A stretch of 23,157 nucleotides of DNA from Rhodanobacteraceae bacterium UBA703 (GTDB taxonomy: Bacteria > Pseudomonadota > Gammaproteobacteria > Xanthomonadales > Rhodanobacteraceae). The notes under the pieces are model-generated. The model made no database searches and was not told where the DNA came from. It worked only from the letters and a program-made list of their open reading frames with translations. The stretch is from NCBI GenBank assembly GCA_002297645.1, contig DBMH01000245.1, forward strand, positions 1 through 23,157. The letters run 5' to 3'. Shown in pieces: positions 1 through 8,239 of the stretch (positions are counted from its first letter, which is position 1; every line of letters begins with the position of its first letter). The translations under genes and the position numbers were made by a program.

Positions 1-669
1 GAGGCCGGCGATGCGTTCGTGGCGGCGACACAGGCGCGCTTCGCAGCCGCCGCGCCGGCCGTGCTGCTGTCGCGCGCGGTGCTGTCCTCGCTCGAACGCG
101 CGGTCGACGTGCTGCGCAAGGCCGGTGCCACGCTGCTCTGCGGCGGTGCGGCCGGTACCGACGGTATTTGCTACGCACCGACGCTGTTCACGGTCGCGGC
201 CGACGATTTCCTGCGCGCGCCGCATGCGTTGCAGACCGAGGCCTTCGGTCCGTCCAGCCTGCTCGTGCGCGTGGCGGATTCCGCGCAGAGGCAGGCGGTC
301 GCGCAGGCGCTCGAAGGGCAGCTCACCGGCGCGATCTACCGCGCTGCCGACGGCAGCGACGATGCGCACTGGCGATCGCTCGCGGCGGTGCTGCGTCCGC
401 GCGTCGGTCGCCTGATCGCCGACAAGATGCCGACCGGCGTGCTGGTCAGCCCGGCGCAACAGCACGGCGGCCCATATCCGGCGGCGACGCATCCGGGTGT
501 CACCGCGGTCGGATTGCCGGCGTCGATCCACCGCTTCGCCGCGCTGCAGGCTTTCGACAACGTGCCCGATGCCCTGCTGCCGACGGATCTGCGTGACCGG
601 AATTCCGTCGGCCTGCTGCGCCGGGTCGACGGGCGCTGGACCACCGACGACGTCGGGGTGTCGCCGTGA
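1..669 (+). CDS. 2,5-dioxovalerate (alpha-ketoglutarate semialdehyde) dehydrogenase, C-terminal part
   Basis: The reading frame is open from base 1 and ends at TGA 667-669; the N-terminus lies outside the window. The visible 222 residues match the C-terminal part of NADP-dependent aldehyde dehydrogenases of the KGSADH type. Landmarks are the TEAFGP segment, a DKMPTGV stretch, the QQHGGPYPAATHPG loop followed by TAVG, and a tail with DNVPDALLPTDLRDRN and a final G.W. KGSADH oxidises 2,5-dioxopentanoate to 2-oxoglutarate, the last step of hydroxyproline, glucarate or pentose catabolism. The catalytic Cys and Glu are outside the window. The stop overlaps the GTG start of the next gene, so the two are probably co-translated. 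Family assignment is good; which pathway it serves is inference from the peptidase neighbours. Confidence 0.85.
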   Translation, partial: EAGDAFVAATQARFAAAAPAVLLSRAVLSSLERAVDVLRKAGATLLCGGAAGTDGICYAPTLFTVAADDFLRAPHALQTEAFGPSSLLVRVADSAQRQAVAQALEGQLTGAIYRAADGSDDAHWRSLAAVLRPRVGRLIADKMPTGVLVSPAQQHGGPYPAATHPGVTAVGLPASIHRFAALQAFDNVPDALLPTDLRDRNSVGLLRRVDGRWTTDDVGVSP

Positions 670-1871
670 CGACGCAGATCGGACACCTCAGCCTCGCCGA
701 GGCGCGCGCGCAACTCGCGCCGTGGCCGCATCGCGCGGCACCGATCGCACCGGCGGAATACCAGCAGCGCTTCGAGCGGGCGCGGCGCCTGATGCGAGAA
801 ACCGGCGTCGATGCGCTGCTCGTCACCGCCGGTACGTCGCTGCGCTACTTCACCGGCGTGCCATGGGGCGCCAGCGAGCGCCTCGTCGCCGTGCTGCTGA
901 CCGCAGTCGGCGATCCGGTGCTGGTCTGCCCGGCGTTCGAGGAAGGTTCCCTCGACGCGGTGCTGCGCGTGCCCGCCGAGAAACGCCTGTGGGAGGAGCA
1001 CGAAGATCCGCACGCCCTGGTCGCGCAGGCGATGGCCGAGCGCGGCGCGCGCACGTTGGCGCTGGATCCGGAAGCGCCGTTCCGCGTGCAGGCCGGGCTC
1101 GCCGCGCATATCGGTGCCGCGGCCATCGTTCCGGCCACCGCGATCGTCGACGGTTGTCGTCGATGCAAGTCGCCGGCCGAACTCGCGCTGATGCAGCAAG
1201 CCTGCGACATGACGCTGTTCGTGCATCGCCTCGCTGCCGGCATCGCGCACGAAGGCATCGGCACCGACGAGATCGTGCGCTTCATCGACGAGGCGCACCG
1301 CGCGCTCGGCGCCGACGACGGCTCCACGTTCTGCATCGTGCAGTTCGGCCACGCGACCGCGTTCCCGCACGGCGTGCCCGGCGTGCAGCACCTGCGCGAA
1401 GGCGAACTGGTGCTCATCGACACCGGCTGCCGCGTCGGGGGCTACCACTCCGACGTCACGCGCACGTGGATCTGGGGACGCGCCGACGACGAGCAGCAGC
1501 GCATCTGGTCGCTGGAGCGCGCCGCGCAGCAGGCGGCCTTCGAGGCCGTACGGCCCGGCGTGCCGTGCGAGGCGGTCGACCACGCCGCCCGCGACGTGCT
1601 CGAGATCGCCGGCCTCGGTCCGGACTACCGCCTGCCCGGCCTGCCGCACCGCACCGGCCACGGCTGCGGACTCGCGATCCACGAAGCGCCGTACCTCGTC
1701 CGCGGCGACCGCACCGCGCTCGCGCCGGGCATGTGCTGCAGCGACGAGCCGATGATCGTCGTCCCGGGTCGCTTCGGCGTCCGCCTGGAGGACCACTTCT
1801 TCGTCACCGAGGACGGTGCGCAGTGGTTCACGCCGCCGTCGGTCGCGATCGACCGGCCGTTCGCCGACTGA
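666..1871 (+). CDS. M24 family metallopeptidase (Xaa-Pro aminopeptidase/prolidase-like)
   Basis: A 401-residue creatinase/prolidase-fold protein with an N-terminal domain (about 1-165) and a C-terminal pita-bread domain. All five expected metal ligands are present: D252 (LIDTG), D263 (HSDVTRT), H332 (TGHGCG), E361 (SDEP) and E375 (RLEDH). The second conserved His is in the GLAIHE segment. This supports an active dinuclear metallohydrolase, most likely cleaving Xaa-Pro peptide bonds; related enzymes also hydrolyse non-peptide C-N bonds (creatinase, ectoine hydrolase). The start is GTG 666, inside the GTGA overlap with the upstream dehydrogenase stop, and the protein begins collinearly with the family there. 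No signal peptide is seen, so it should be cytoplasmic. Context suggests processing of imported proline/hydroxyproline peptides. Confidence 0.85.
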   Translation: MTTQIGHLSLAEARAQLAPWPHRAAPIAPAEYQQRFERARRLMRETGVDALLVTAGTSLRYFTGVPWGASERLVAVLLTAVGDPVLVCPAFEEGSLDAVLRVPAEKRLWEEHEDPHALVAQAMAERGARTLALDPEAPFRVQAGLAAHIGAAAIVPATAIVDGCRRCKSPAELALMQQACDMTLFVHRLAAGIAHEGIGTDEIVRFIDEAHRALGADDGSTFCIVQFGHATAFPHGVPGVQHLREGELVLIDTGCRVGGYHSDVTRTWIWGRADDEQQRIWSLERAAQQAAFEAVRPGVPCEAVDHAARDVLEIAGLGPDYRLPGLPHRTGHGCGLAIHEAPYLVRGDRTALAPGMCCSDEPMIVVPGRFGVRLEDHFFVTEDGAQWFTPPSVAIDRPFAD

Positions 1872-1929
1872 CTGAGGGATTCGATGTGCGACGGAACCAT
1901 GGTGTTGCGCTTGCCCTGCAGGAGCACCT

Positions 1930-1956
1930 TGGATGCCCGCTTCCGCGGGCATGACG
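1930..1956 (-). repeat. REP-like palindromic element, copy 1 (inverted)
   Basis: Read on the minus strand this 27-mer is CGTCAT, GCCCGCGGAAGCGGGC, ATCCA. It is a hairpin with GCCCGC/GCGGGC arms. It matches copy 2 (2015-2041) at all but four positions, and the facing orientation forms a BIME-like unit. Sequences of this type are common extragenic repeats in xanthomonads and some other proteobacteria (from memory). Copy number in this genome cannot be judged from the window. Confidence 0.75.
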
Positions 1957-2014
1957 CCAACGGAAGTGTTCGAAGTTGGGTGGGCGCGGACGAAAGAGCG
2001 GCAATCCCCGGCGA

Positions 2015-2041
2015 CGTCATTCCCGAGAAAGCGGGAATCCA
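2015..2041 (+). repeat. REP-like palindromic element, copy 2
   Basis: This 27-mer reads CGTCATTCCCG, AGAAA, GCGGGAATCCA and forms an ATTCCCG/CGGGAAT-type hairpin. It faces copy 1 at 1930-1956 across 58 bases. It probably acts as an mRNA-stabilising or transcription-attenuating structure between the M24 and S9 genes. Confidence 0.75.
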
Positions 2042-2234
2042 TTTCCTGGGGCGGTCGAGAACATCGTCGACTCCCACGGCGAACCGGCGGCCGCAGTGAC
2101 GCCCTCGCGAGAGGACGACGGTCCCATGCCGAAGCAGACGAATACCGTGGCGGCGCCCATCGTGCGCCTCCCTCCCTTTCCCTTCGGCCACGGCGGAACG
2201 CCGGCCGGCCCATGACCTGAGTGCGGGAACCTCC

Positions 2235-4562
2235 ATGCCTTCTTTCCGATTCGACGTCCTCGCGTGCGGCTTCGCCTTCGCCTTCGGCGTGTCCGCGCCG
2301 GTGATCGCCGTGGCTTCCGATGCGCCGGACGCCGCCGCCTACCAACGCTCGCTCGGTCTGCGCGACCAGTGGATGTACCTGACGAAGGGACTCGCCGGGC
2401 CGGCGACCTGGATCGACGCCGAGCGCTACCGCTACCGCCGCACGACCGAAGGCGGCTTCGAGTTCGTCGTGCGCCGCGTCGGCAGCGCGCAGGCGGAGCC
2501 CGCGTTCGACGCGGCGAAGCTGGCTCCGGCGCTCGCCAGGACGCTCGGGCGCGAGATCGACGGCCGCCGCCTGCCGTTCTCCGATTTCGAGTACGAGAAG
2601 AACGAGCGCGCGATCCTCGCCTGGACCGACGACGGCCGCGTGCGCTGCGAGCTCGGCGAGGCCTATACCTGCACGCGCTGGACCGACCCGGAGCGCTCGC
2701 CGCGTCCGCGCGGCTGGGGCGTCGTGCGCGACCTTTCGGTGCCGGCCGACGACACGCCGCACCGCTCGCCGGACGGGCGCTTCGAGGCATCGGTCGAAGG
2801 CAACAATCTCGTGTTGCGCACGCTCGCCGGCGGCGAGAAGCGCGTGCTGAGCCGCGACGGTTCGGCGGCCGACTTCTACGACCCGGAGACGATCGCGTGG
2901 TCGCCCGATTCGAGCCGCGTCGCGCTGTACCGCGTGCGTCCCGGTTACGCGCGACAGGTCACGCGTGTGGAAAGCACGCCGCGTGACCAGGTGCAGCCGA
3001 AGCTGCGTACGCAGCTGTATCCGAAGCCCGGTGATCCGGTCGACATCGAGCGGCCGGTGATCTTCGAGGTCGCCACCGGCCGCCGCATCGACGTGCCGAC
3101 CGAGCTGTTCGCCAATCCGTTCGAACTGTCGCCGCTGGCGTTCCGCGCCGATGGCCGCACGCTCGCGTTCCGCTTCGTCGAGCGCGGCCACCAGCGCGTG
3201 CGCCTGATCGAAGTCGACGCATCGAGCGGCGTCGCGCGCAGTGTCGTCGAGGAACGCAGCGATACCTTCGTCAACGACTGGTGGTATCGCAGCGAGTTCC
3301 ACGACGTCGGCGGCAAAGGCCGCGAAATCCTGTGGATGTCCGAGCGCGACGGCTGGAACCACCTGTACCGGATCGACGGCCGCAGCGGCCATGCACGCCA
3401 GCTGACGCGCGGGCCGTGGGTCGTACGGCGCATCGTCAAGGTCGACGAGGCGCGCCGCGAGATCTGGTTCGCCGCCAATGGCCGCGAACCGGGCGATCCG
3501 TACCTGCAGAACGTCTACCGCGTCGACTTCGACGGCAGGAACCTCGTGCGCATGACGCCCGGCGACGGCTGGCACGAGATCGCGCTGTCGCCGGACCTTC
3601 GCCACTACGTCGACACCTGGTCGCGCCTGGACCAGCCCAACGTGACCGAACTGCGCGACGCGCGCGACGGCCGGCTCGTCGCCGAACTGGAGCGCGGCGA
3701 TGCCGCCGCGCTGTTCGCCGCCGGCTACAAGCCGCCGCAGACGTTCTCCGCGCCCGGTCGCGACGGCAAGACGCCGGTCTGGGGCCTCGTCGTGCGGCCG
3801 ACGGACTACGATCCGTCGCGCAGGTACCCGGTCATCGAGAACATCTACGCCGGACCGCACGACGCGTCGGTGCAGAAGAAGTTCTGGCCGTTCGATTCAC
3901 AGTCGAGCAACGACAAGCTGGTCGGCCTGCAGGCGCTGGCCGACCTCGGCTTCATCGTCGTGCAGATCGACGGCATGGGCACGATGAACCGGTCCAAGGC
4001 CTTCCACGACGTCGCCTGGAAGAACCTCGGCGACGCCGGCTTTCCCGACCGCATCGCCTGGCACCGGGCGATGGCGGCGCGCGATCCGTCCTACGACCTG
4101 TCGCGTGGCGTCGGCATCTACGGCGCCTCGGCCGGTGGCCAGAACGCACTCAACGCCCTCGAGTTCCACGCGGATTTCTACACCGTCGCCGTCGCCTACA
4201 ACGGCTGCTACGACAACCGCATAGACAAGATCAGCTGGAACGAGCAGTGGATGGGCTGGCCGGTCGACGACAGCTACGCGCGTGCGTCCGGCGTCGACAA
4301 CGCCTGGCGCCTGAAGGGCCATCTGCTGCTGATCGTCGGCGAGCAGGACGAGAACGTCGACCCGGCCTCGACCTACCAGGTGGCCGACGCCCTGATCCGC
4401 GCCGGCAAGGACTTCGACCTGCTCGCCGTGCCCGGCACCGGCCACGGTGTCGGCCGCTCGCAGGAGCCGATCGCCTACATCCAGCGGCGCAAGTTCGATT
4501 TCTTCGTGCGGCATCTGCTGAAGCAGCCGACACCGGAATGGAATCGCGATCCGGCCAAATGA
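2235..4562 (+). CDS. Exported S9 family (prolyl oligopeptidase/DPP IV-like) serine peptidase
   Basis: A 775-residue protein with an N-terminal signal peptide: hydrophobic core about residues 8-26, with a likely cut near the SAPVIAVASDA region. A beta-propeller domain spans roughly 90-500 and resembles the DPP IV N-terminal domain, with recurring SPD, W and RI segments. The alpha/beta-hydrolase domain is about 510-760. The triad is visible as S632 in YGASAGG, D705 in GEQDENV and H737 in GTGHGVG, arranged as in DPP IV. It probably removes dipeptides ending in Pro or Ala, or otherwise trims peptides in the periplasm or at the surface. Length is normal for the family. Together with the upstream M24 peptidase it forms a proline-peptide-degrading set. 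Exact specificity cannot be read here. Confidence 0.9.
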   Translation: MPSFRFDVLACGFAFAFGVSAPVIAVASDAPDAAAYQRSLGLRDQWMYLTKGLAGPATWIDAERYRYRRTTEGGFEFVVRRVGSAQAEPAFDAAKLAPALARTLGREIDGRRLPFSDFEYEKNERAILAWTDDGRVRCELGEAYTCTRWTDPERSPRPRGWGVVRDLSVPADDTPHRSPDGRFEASVEGNNLVLRTLAGGEKRVLSRDGSAADFYDPETIAWSPDSSRVALYRVRPGYARQVTRVESTPRDQVQPKLRTQLYPKPGDPVDIERPVIFEVATGRRIDVPTELFANPFELSPLAFRADGRTLAFRFVERGHQRVRLIEVDASSGVARSVVEERSDTFVNDWWYRSEFHDVGGKGREILWMSERDGWNHLYRIDGRSGHARQLTRGPWVVRRIVKVDEARREIWFAANGREPGDPYLQNVYRVDFDGRNLVRMTPGDGWHEIALSPDLRHYVDTWSRLDQPNVTELRDARDGRLVAELERGDAAALFAAGYKPPQTFSAPGRDGKTPVWGLVVRPTDYDPSRRYPVIENIYAGPHDASVQKKFWPFDSQSSNDKLVGLQALADLGFIVVQIDGMGTMNRSKAFHDVAWKNLGDAGFPDRIAWHRAMAARDPSYDLSRGVGIYGASAGGQNALNALEFHADFYTVAVAYNGCYDNRIDKISWNEQWMGWPVDDSYARASGVDNAWRLKGHLLLIVGEQDENVDPASTYQVADALIRAGKDFDLLAVPGTGHGVGRSQEPIAYIQRRKFDFFVRHLLKQPTPEWNRDPAK

Positions 4563-4723
4563 CGACGCCGTTCGCGTCCGAACCGTGGTTCTACGCTGGA
4601 GGCGGTTGTTCGAATCGCGCCTTCGCGGCACGAAATATCGCAGTTGCGCTCAGGTATGCAATGCACTGTCGGCGACGCGGGTCGCGTCGCGAGCGAGTCG
4701 TGGATCGTCTCGAACCGGAAGGA

Positions 4724-4753
4724 AGCCAACCACCGATGAGCGGGTGGTTGGCT
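4724..4753. terminator. Hairpin between convergent genes
   Basis: An 11-bp perfect stem (AGCCAACCACC pairing with GGTGGTTGGCT) has an 8-base loop. It lies between the stop of the S9 gene (plus) and the stop of the small secreted-protein gene (minus). On the minus strand a pyrimidine-rich TCCTTCC follows. It probably terminates the minus-strand transcript and may work in both directions. Confidence 0.65.
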
Positions 4754-4761
4754 CCTAAGGC

Positions 4762-5115
4762 CTACTCGATCGTGGCGCCGCATCCGGTGGTGGTGGATGC
4801 GCCTCCGAGGAGGACGTTGCCGGAATCGCGAACGGTGACGCTCACTGCGGCAGGATAGGTGTAGCCGAGAGGCGAGGGGCAGACGAAGCTGCAGATCTTC
4901 TTGTCGTCGCACACCTTCGGGAACGAGGGAACGGCGCCGGTGACGTCGACGTCCCAGTGAATCTTGAGAGGTGTCGACGGGGTACCCGAGACGCCCACGA
5001 CGCAAAGTCCCGTCGAGCAGGAAAGGGTGATGGACGAGGACTGGGCATTGGCCCCGGTGGCTGCAATGGCAGCGAGTGCGGCGGTTGAAACGAACAGAAT
5101 CTTCCGAATGCGCAT
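4762..5115 (-). CDS. Small secreted cysteine-rich protein of unknown function
   Basis: A 117-residue protein starting MRIRKILF, with a clear Sec signal peptide: basic N-region, hydrophobic core VSTAALAAIAATGA, and probable cleavage after ANA. The mature part of about 95 residues is rich in Ser, Thr and Val and holds six cysteines (two in LSCSTGLC, three in VCDDKKICSFVC, one in TTGCG). This suggests up to three disulfides and a compact beta-rich extracellular or periplasmic domain. I chose ATG 5115 because AGGAG sits 8 bases upstream; a GTG at 5121 adds only two residues and places the start too close to AGGAG. I do not recognise the family. It is convergent to the S9 gene and followed by a hairpin. 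Confidence 0.7.
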   Translation of the reverse strand: MRIRKILFVSTAALAAIAATGANAQSSSITLSCSTGLCVVGVSGTPSTPLKIHWDVDVTGAVPSFPKVCDDKKICSFVCPSPLGYTYPAAVSVTVRDSGNVLLGGASTTTGCGATIE

Positions 5116-5300
5116 TTCCACATCTCCTGTTGGAAAGAAGCACTACCGATTCGTCGCCTGACGTGCAGGCGGCTGGATCTTACCCGTCGTTGCGAACGCA
5201 CGCAGGCCCTCTTGCGGGAATTCGTGATTCACGTCCCGCACAAGATGGCGGGAATTTCCGAAGGCCGATGACCAGCCGACGCGCAAGTTTCAAATGCAAA

Positions 5301-5316
5301 CGCCGCCCTTGCGGCG
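5301..5316. terminator. Hairpin with T-rich flanks on both strands
   Basis: CGCCGC and GCGGCG pair across a CCTT loop. On the minus strand (receptor transcript) the stem is followed by TTTGCATTTG, and on the plus strand by ACGTTTTT. It is a plausible bidirectional Rho-independent terminator about 125 bases past the receptor stop. The stem is only 6 bp. Confidence 0.5.
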
Positions 5317-5324
5317 ACGTTTTT

Positions 5325-5373
5325 CCCGTGGAGGAAAACCACGGGCCGGAGCGTCGAGCGATCGCTTCCGGCC
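5325..5373. other. Two consecutive hairpins downstream of the TonB receptor gene
   Basis: CCCGTGG (5325-5331) pairs with CCACGGG (5339-5345). GGCCGGAGCG (5344-5353) pairs with CGCTTCCGGCC (5363-5373) with one bulged base. The two stems share two bases, so they are partly exclusive. On the minus strand they lie in the 3-prime untranslated region of the receptor mRNA. Confidence 0.45.
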
Positions 5374-5407
5374 CGCAGCCCGAGCAAGTAGAGATGTTGT
5401 TGCCGGA

Positions 5408-5433
5408 GGAAGGGCGGACGAGGCCGCCCTTCC
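5408..5433 (-). terminator. Strong hairpin 8 bases after TonB receptor stop
   Basis: GGAAGGGCGG pairs perfectly with CCGCCCTTCC around a 6-base loop, immediately downstream of the receptor stop at 5441-5443. The bases that follow on the minus strand are not T-rich, so it may protect the mRNA 3-prime end, with true termination nearer 5301. Confidence 0.5.
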
Positions 5434-5440
5434 GGCCGGA

Positions 5441-8239
5441 TCAGAACTTGTACTCCGCGGAAAGGAAGTACTCCGTTCCGACCGGGTTGTACTTGCTGAC
5501 GTCGGCGTACGGCCACCACTTCTCGGACAGGTCGCCCGGCGGCTTGCGGTCGAACACGTTGGTCACCGCCACGCCGAAGGTGAGCACATCGCTGAAGCGA
5601 TAGCTGCCGGACAGGTTCACCATCGTCCACGAGCCGACGCGCTTGTACTCGTCGGCCCAGCGTACCGGCGAGGAGCCGAGCTGGTTGATGTGCACGTAGG
5701 CGGACACGCGCTGGTAGTCCCAGCCCAGCGTCAGCGTGGAGCGCGTGCGGAAATCGCTCTGCCACTGCGCGTCGCGGATGTTCTCGACTTCGTCCTCCGG
5801 CAGGTAGCGGCTCAGCGTCTTCAGGATGTGCGTGTAGTTGAAGCGCGCGGAGAAGCGGCCCCAGCGGTCGGTCGGGAACACCGAGTTCCAGGTGAAGTCG
5901 ATGCCGTCCTGGCGGTACATGCCGGTGTTGAACGGGCTGGTGATGACCGAGGTCACGTTGTCGTTCGGGCCGCCGCGGGACACGCGCGCGAGCATCGCGC
6001 GACACTTCGGCGAGGTGCGGTCGACGCCGTGGCCCTGCGCGTCGAAGCCGAGCGCGCATTCGGCGGCGTAGCGCAAGGTGGTGTCGGCACCGATCAGGCC
6101 GATCTGGTCCTCCAGCTGGATGCGGTACCAGTCGAGCGTGAACGAGTGGTGGCTGCCGACCTGCGCGACCAGGCCGATCGTGTTGCTGTAGCCGGTCTCC
6201 TCGTGCAGCTTCGGATCGCCCTCGGCGTACTGGCGGATCGAGCCGGTGCCGTACTTCTCGCCGCAGCGCTGCCAGCTCTGGCCCGGCGTCAGGTTTTCCT
6301 TCTGCACGCACTGCAGGTAGTCCGTGCCGCTGGTGTACGACGAGCTGCGCTCGGCGAACATGACGTGCATGTCCGGCGCGCGGAACGAGGTCGCGCGCGA
6401 GGCGCGGAACATCAGCCAGTCGGTCGGGCGCCAGCTCAGGCCGGCCTGGTAGGTGAACGCGCCGCCGACGTCCGACGCATCGGCGTACTTGTCGTAGCGC
6501 GCGGCCAGCTTGGCGTCCCATTGCCCGAAGCCGGAATCGGACTTCAGCAGCGGAATCGCGAACTCGCCGCCGAGTGCCGAGCGGTTGCGGCTGCCGTGGC
6601 CACGGATGCCGCTCCAGCCGTAGATGTCGCCGTCGACGGTCGGCTGGTCGGTGAGGAAGCTGTAGGTATCGCGCGTGAACTCGGCCACGGTGGCGAAGCC
6701 GAGCGGGCCGGCCGGCAGTTCGAACAGCGAGCCGGAGAGGTCGGCGCTGATCGACTGCGAGGTCGAGCGGCCGTCGCCGACCGAGGTGTGCAGCGCGCTG
6801 CGGAACGCGTCCGGGGTCAGCGCGCCGAAGAAGTCGAGGCCGCGGTTCGGGACGTAGTTGCCGTCCAGGCGGTCGGTGCCGACGCGGACCCAGCGGCTGC
6901 CTTCCCACGGGAAGGTCCAGTCGACGCCCTTCTGGCCGAACACCAGCGACAGCATCGCCTCGTCGTTGAGGCGCTGCACCGAATCCTTGTAGCCGTAGCG
7001 ACCGTAGTTGTAGTTGATGCCGTAGTCGAATTCGCCGAGGCGTCCGCGCAGGCCGGTGATGAGCAGCTGCGAGTTCTCGTTGAAGCGCTGCTGGCCGCCG
7101 GGGAACTCGAAGTCGCGGAACGAGCGGAAGATGTGGCGCCAGCCCAGCGCTTCCGGTTCCTCCGCGTGCAGGTCGTCGACCACTTCGTAATCGACCGACC
7201 AGCTGTAGCGGTACAGGCCGGCGTCGGCCTTCGAGCGCGTCGCCAGCAGGGTCGCGTAGAACTCGTGGTCGCCGAAGGAATGCGTCAGGTTGGCGAAGCC
7301 GGACAGGCGGTCGCGCTTGTTGCGGATCGTGTAGGTGTCGAAGTCGTTGTCGCCGCAGTAGTGCTCGCTGCCCTCGCCGGCCCAGCCCGGACGGACCGGC
7401 TGGTAGCCGAGCGAGTTGCAGGCGGAGCTGAGGTCGAGCAGCCCCCAGCCGCTCTCGCGATCCCAGAACGACATCACCTGCGAAAGGCCGCGGTAGTCCG
7501 GGTCCGGCGAGCGCTCGGGGCTGTCGAACCAGCGGCGCTGGTCGCCGCGGATCGGCTTGCGCCGGTCGAGTTCGAGACCCCAGGTGACGCGCGTGTCGCC
7601 GTGCGCGAAGCCGGAAGACACCGTCGCGCGGTCGGACCGTCCGCCGCCGTGCACCGTGTCGCCGTAGCGGTAGCTCAGGGTCGTCTCCTCGACGCGATCC
7701 TTCAGGATCACGTTGACGACGCCGGCGACCGCGTCCGAGCCGTAGATCGCCGAGGCGCCGCTGGTCAGGATCTCGACGCGCTCGACCGCCGAGGTCGGGA
7801 TCATCGCGAGGTTCGTCACGTTGCCGCCGACCGCGTCGGATGGTTTCGGCAGCGACGGGATGCGCCGGCCGTTGATCAGGATCAGCGTGTAGCCGGGGCC
7901 GAAGCCGCGCAGGTTCAGCGCCTGCGCGTTGGCGTTGAAGTTGTTGGTCTGTTCCTCGCCGATGAAGATGCCGTTGTTGACGGTCAGGTTCGACAGCGCG
8001 TCGTACACGTTGGCGAAGCCTTCGTGCTGGATGTCGGCGGCAGTCAGCACCTGTACCGGATCGACGCCCTCGATCTCCGTGCGCTTGATGCGCGAGCCGG
8101 TCACTTCGATCTTTTCCAGCGTCTGCGACGACGAAGCCGCCTCGTCCGTCGCGCCGGCCTGCTGCGCCAGCGCGGCGAACGGGAACAGCGCGAGGCAGAT
8201 CGCCTGCGCGATGCGGTTTCGCAAATGGATGGCTTTCAT
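5441..8239 (-). CDS. TonB-dependent outer-membrane receptor
   Basis: A 932-residue protein starting MKAIHLRNRI with a signal peptide (hydrophobic core AICLALFPFAALA, cleavage probably after AQQAGA). A TonB-box-like segment KIEVTGSRI is near residue 43. The plug domain runs about 50-200, including LNLRGFGPGYTLILINGRRIP and the VERVEILTSGASAIYGSDAVAGVVNVI region typical of TonB receptors. The rest is a 22-strand-type beta-barrel ending in aromatic F (EYKF). The frame stays open upstream, but ATG 8239 follows a GAGGGGAGGGGG ribosome-binding site and starts the signal peptide. It imports a substrate across the outer membrane using TonB energy. It is divergent from the catabolic operon, so the cargo may be that pathway's substrate (inference). 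Confidence 0.93.
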   Translation of the reverse strand: MKAIHLRNRIAQAICLALFPFAALAQQAGATDEAASSSQTLEKIEVTGSRIKRTEIEGVDPVQVLTAADIQHEGFANVYDALSNLTVNNGIFIGEEQTNNFNANAQALNLRGFGPGYTLILINGRRIPSLPKPSDAVGGNVTNLAMIPTSAVERVEILTSGASAIYGSDAVAGVVNVILKDRVEETTLSYRYGDTVHGGGRSDRATVSSGFAHGDTRVTWGLELDRRKPIRGDQRRWFDSPERSPDPDYRGLSQVMSFWDRESGWGLLDLSSACNSLGYQPVRPGWAGEGSEHYCGDNDFDTYTIRNKRDRLSGFANLTHSFGDHEFYATLLATRSKADAGLYRYSWSVDYEVVDDLHAEEPEALGWRHIFRSFRDFEFPGGQQRFNENSQLLITGLRGRLGEFDYGINYNYGRYGYKDSVQRLNDEAMLSLVFGQKGVDWTFPWEGSRWVRVGTDRLDGNYVPNRGLDFFGALTPDAFRSALHTSVGDGRSTSQSISADLSGSLFELPAGPLGFATVAEFTRDTYSFLTDQPTVDGDIYGWSGIRGHGSRNRSALGGEFAIPLLKSDSGFGQWDAKLAARYDKYADASDVGGAFTYQAGLSWRPTDWLMFRASRATSFRAPDMHVMFAERSSSYTSGTDYLQCVQKENLTPGQSWQRCGEKYGTGSIRQYAEGDPKLHEETGYSNTIGLVAQVGSHHSFTLDWYRIQLEDQIGLIGADTTLRYAAECALGFDAQGHGVDRTSPKCRAMLARVSRGGPNDNVTSVITSPFNTGMYRQDGIDFTWNSVFPTDRWGRFSARFNYTHILKTLSRYLPEDEVENIRDAQWQSDFRTRSTLTLGWDYQRVSAYVHINQLGSSPVRWADEYKRVGSWTMVNLSGSYRFSDVLTFGVAVTNVFDRKPPGDLSEKWWPYADVSKYNPVGTEYFLSAEYKF

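Larger units (their letters stand above)
1872..2234. other. Intergenic region with REP-like pair, no convincing gene
   Basis: These 363 bases separate the M24 gene from the S9 peptidase gene. Two related palindromic elements lie in opposite orientation at 1930-1956 and 2015-2041. Several short overlapping frames run through them, but none has a ribosome-binding site or recognisable protein features. The final 40 bases should hold the promoter and leader of the S9 gene; I see no clear sigma70 boxes and only a weak GGGAAC-type ribosome-binding site. Confidence 0.7.
5116..5440. other. Intergenic region: upstream of small secreted gene, downstream of TonB receptor gene
   Basis: These 325 bases hold the leader of the small secreted-protein gene and the 3-prime region of the receptor gene. 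An imperfect inverted repeat at 5211-5244 (CTTG.CGGGA facing TCCCG..CAAG) contains an inner CGTGATTCACG palindrome. GCGGGAATT is repeated at 5214-5222 and 5248-5256. From 5301 to 5433 there are several hairpins, listed separately. No coding frame is supported. Confidence 0.6.

Noticed and set aside
1884..2220. Short overlapping frames in the M24-S9 intergenic region
   Set aside because: They run through REP-like palindromes in several frames, lack ribosome-binding sites and show no protein features.
336..3860. A stop-free frame of over 1100 codons on the minus strand opposite the dehydrogenase, M24 and S9 genes
   Set aside because: High GC third positions on the coding strand remove stops from the opposite frame. 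Its translation is Arg/Ala/Val-rich without domains, and the plus-strand genes have full catalytic motifs.
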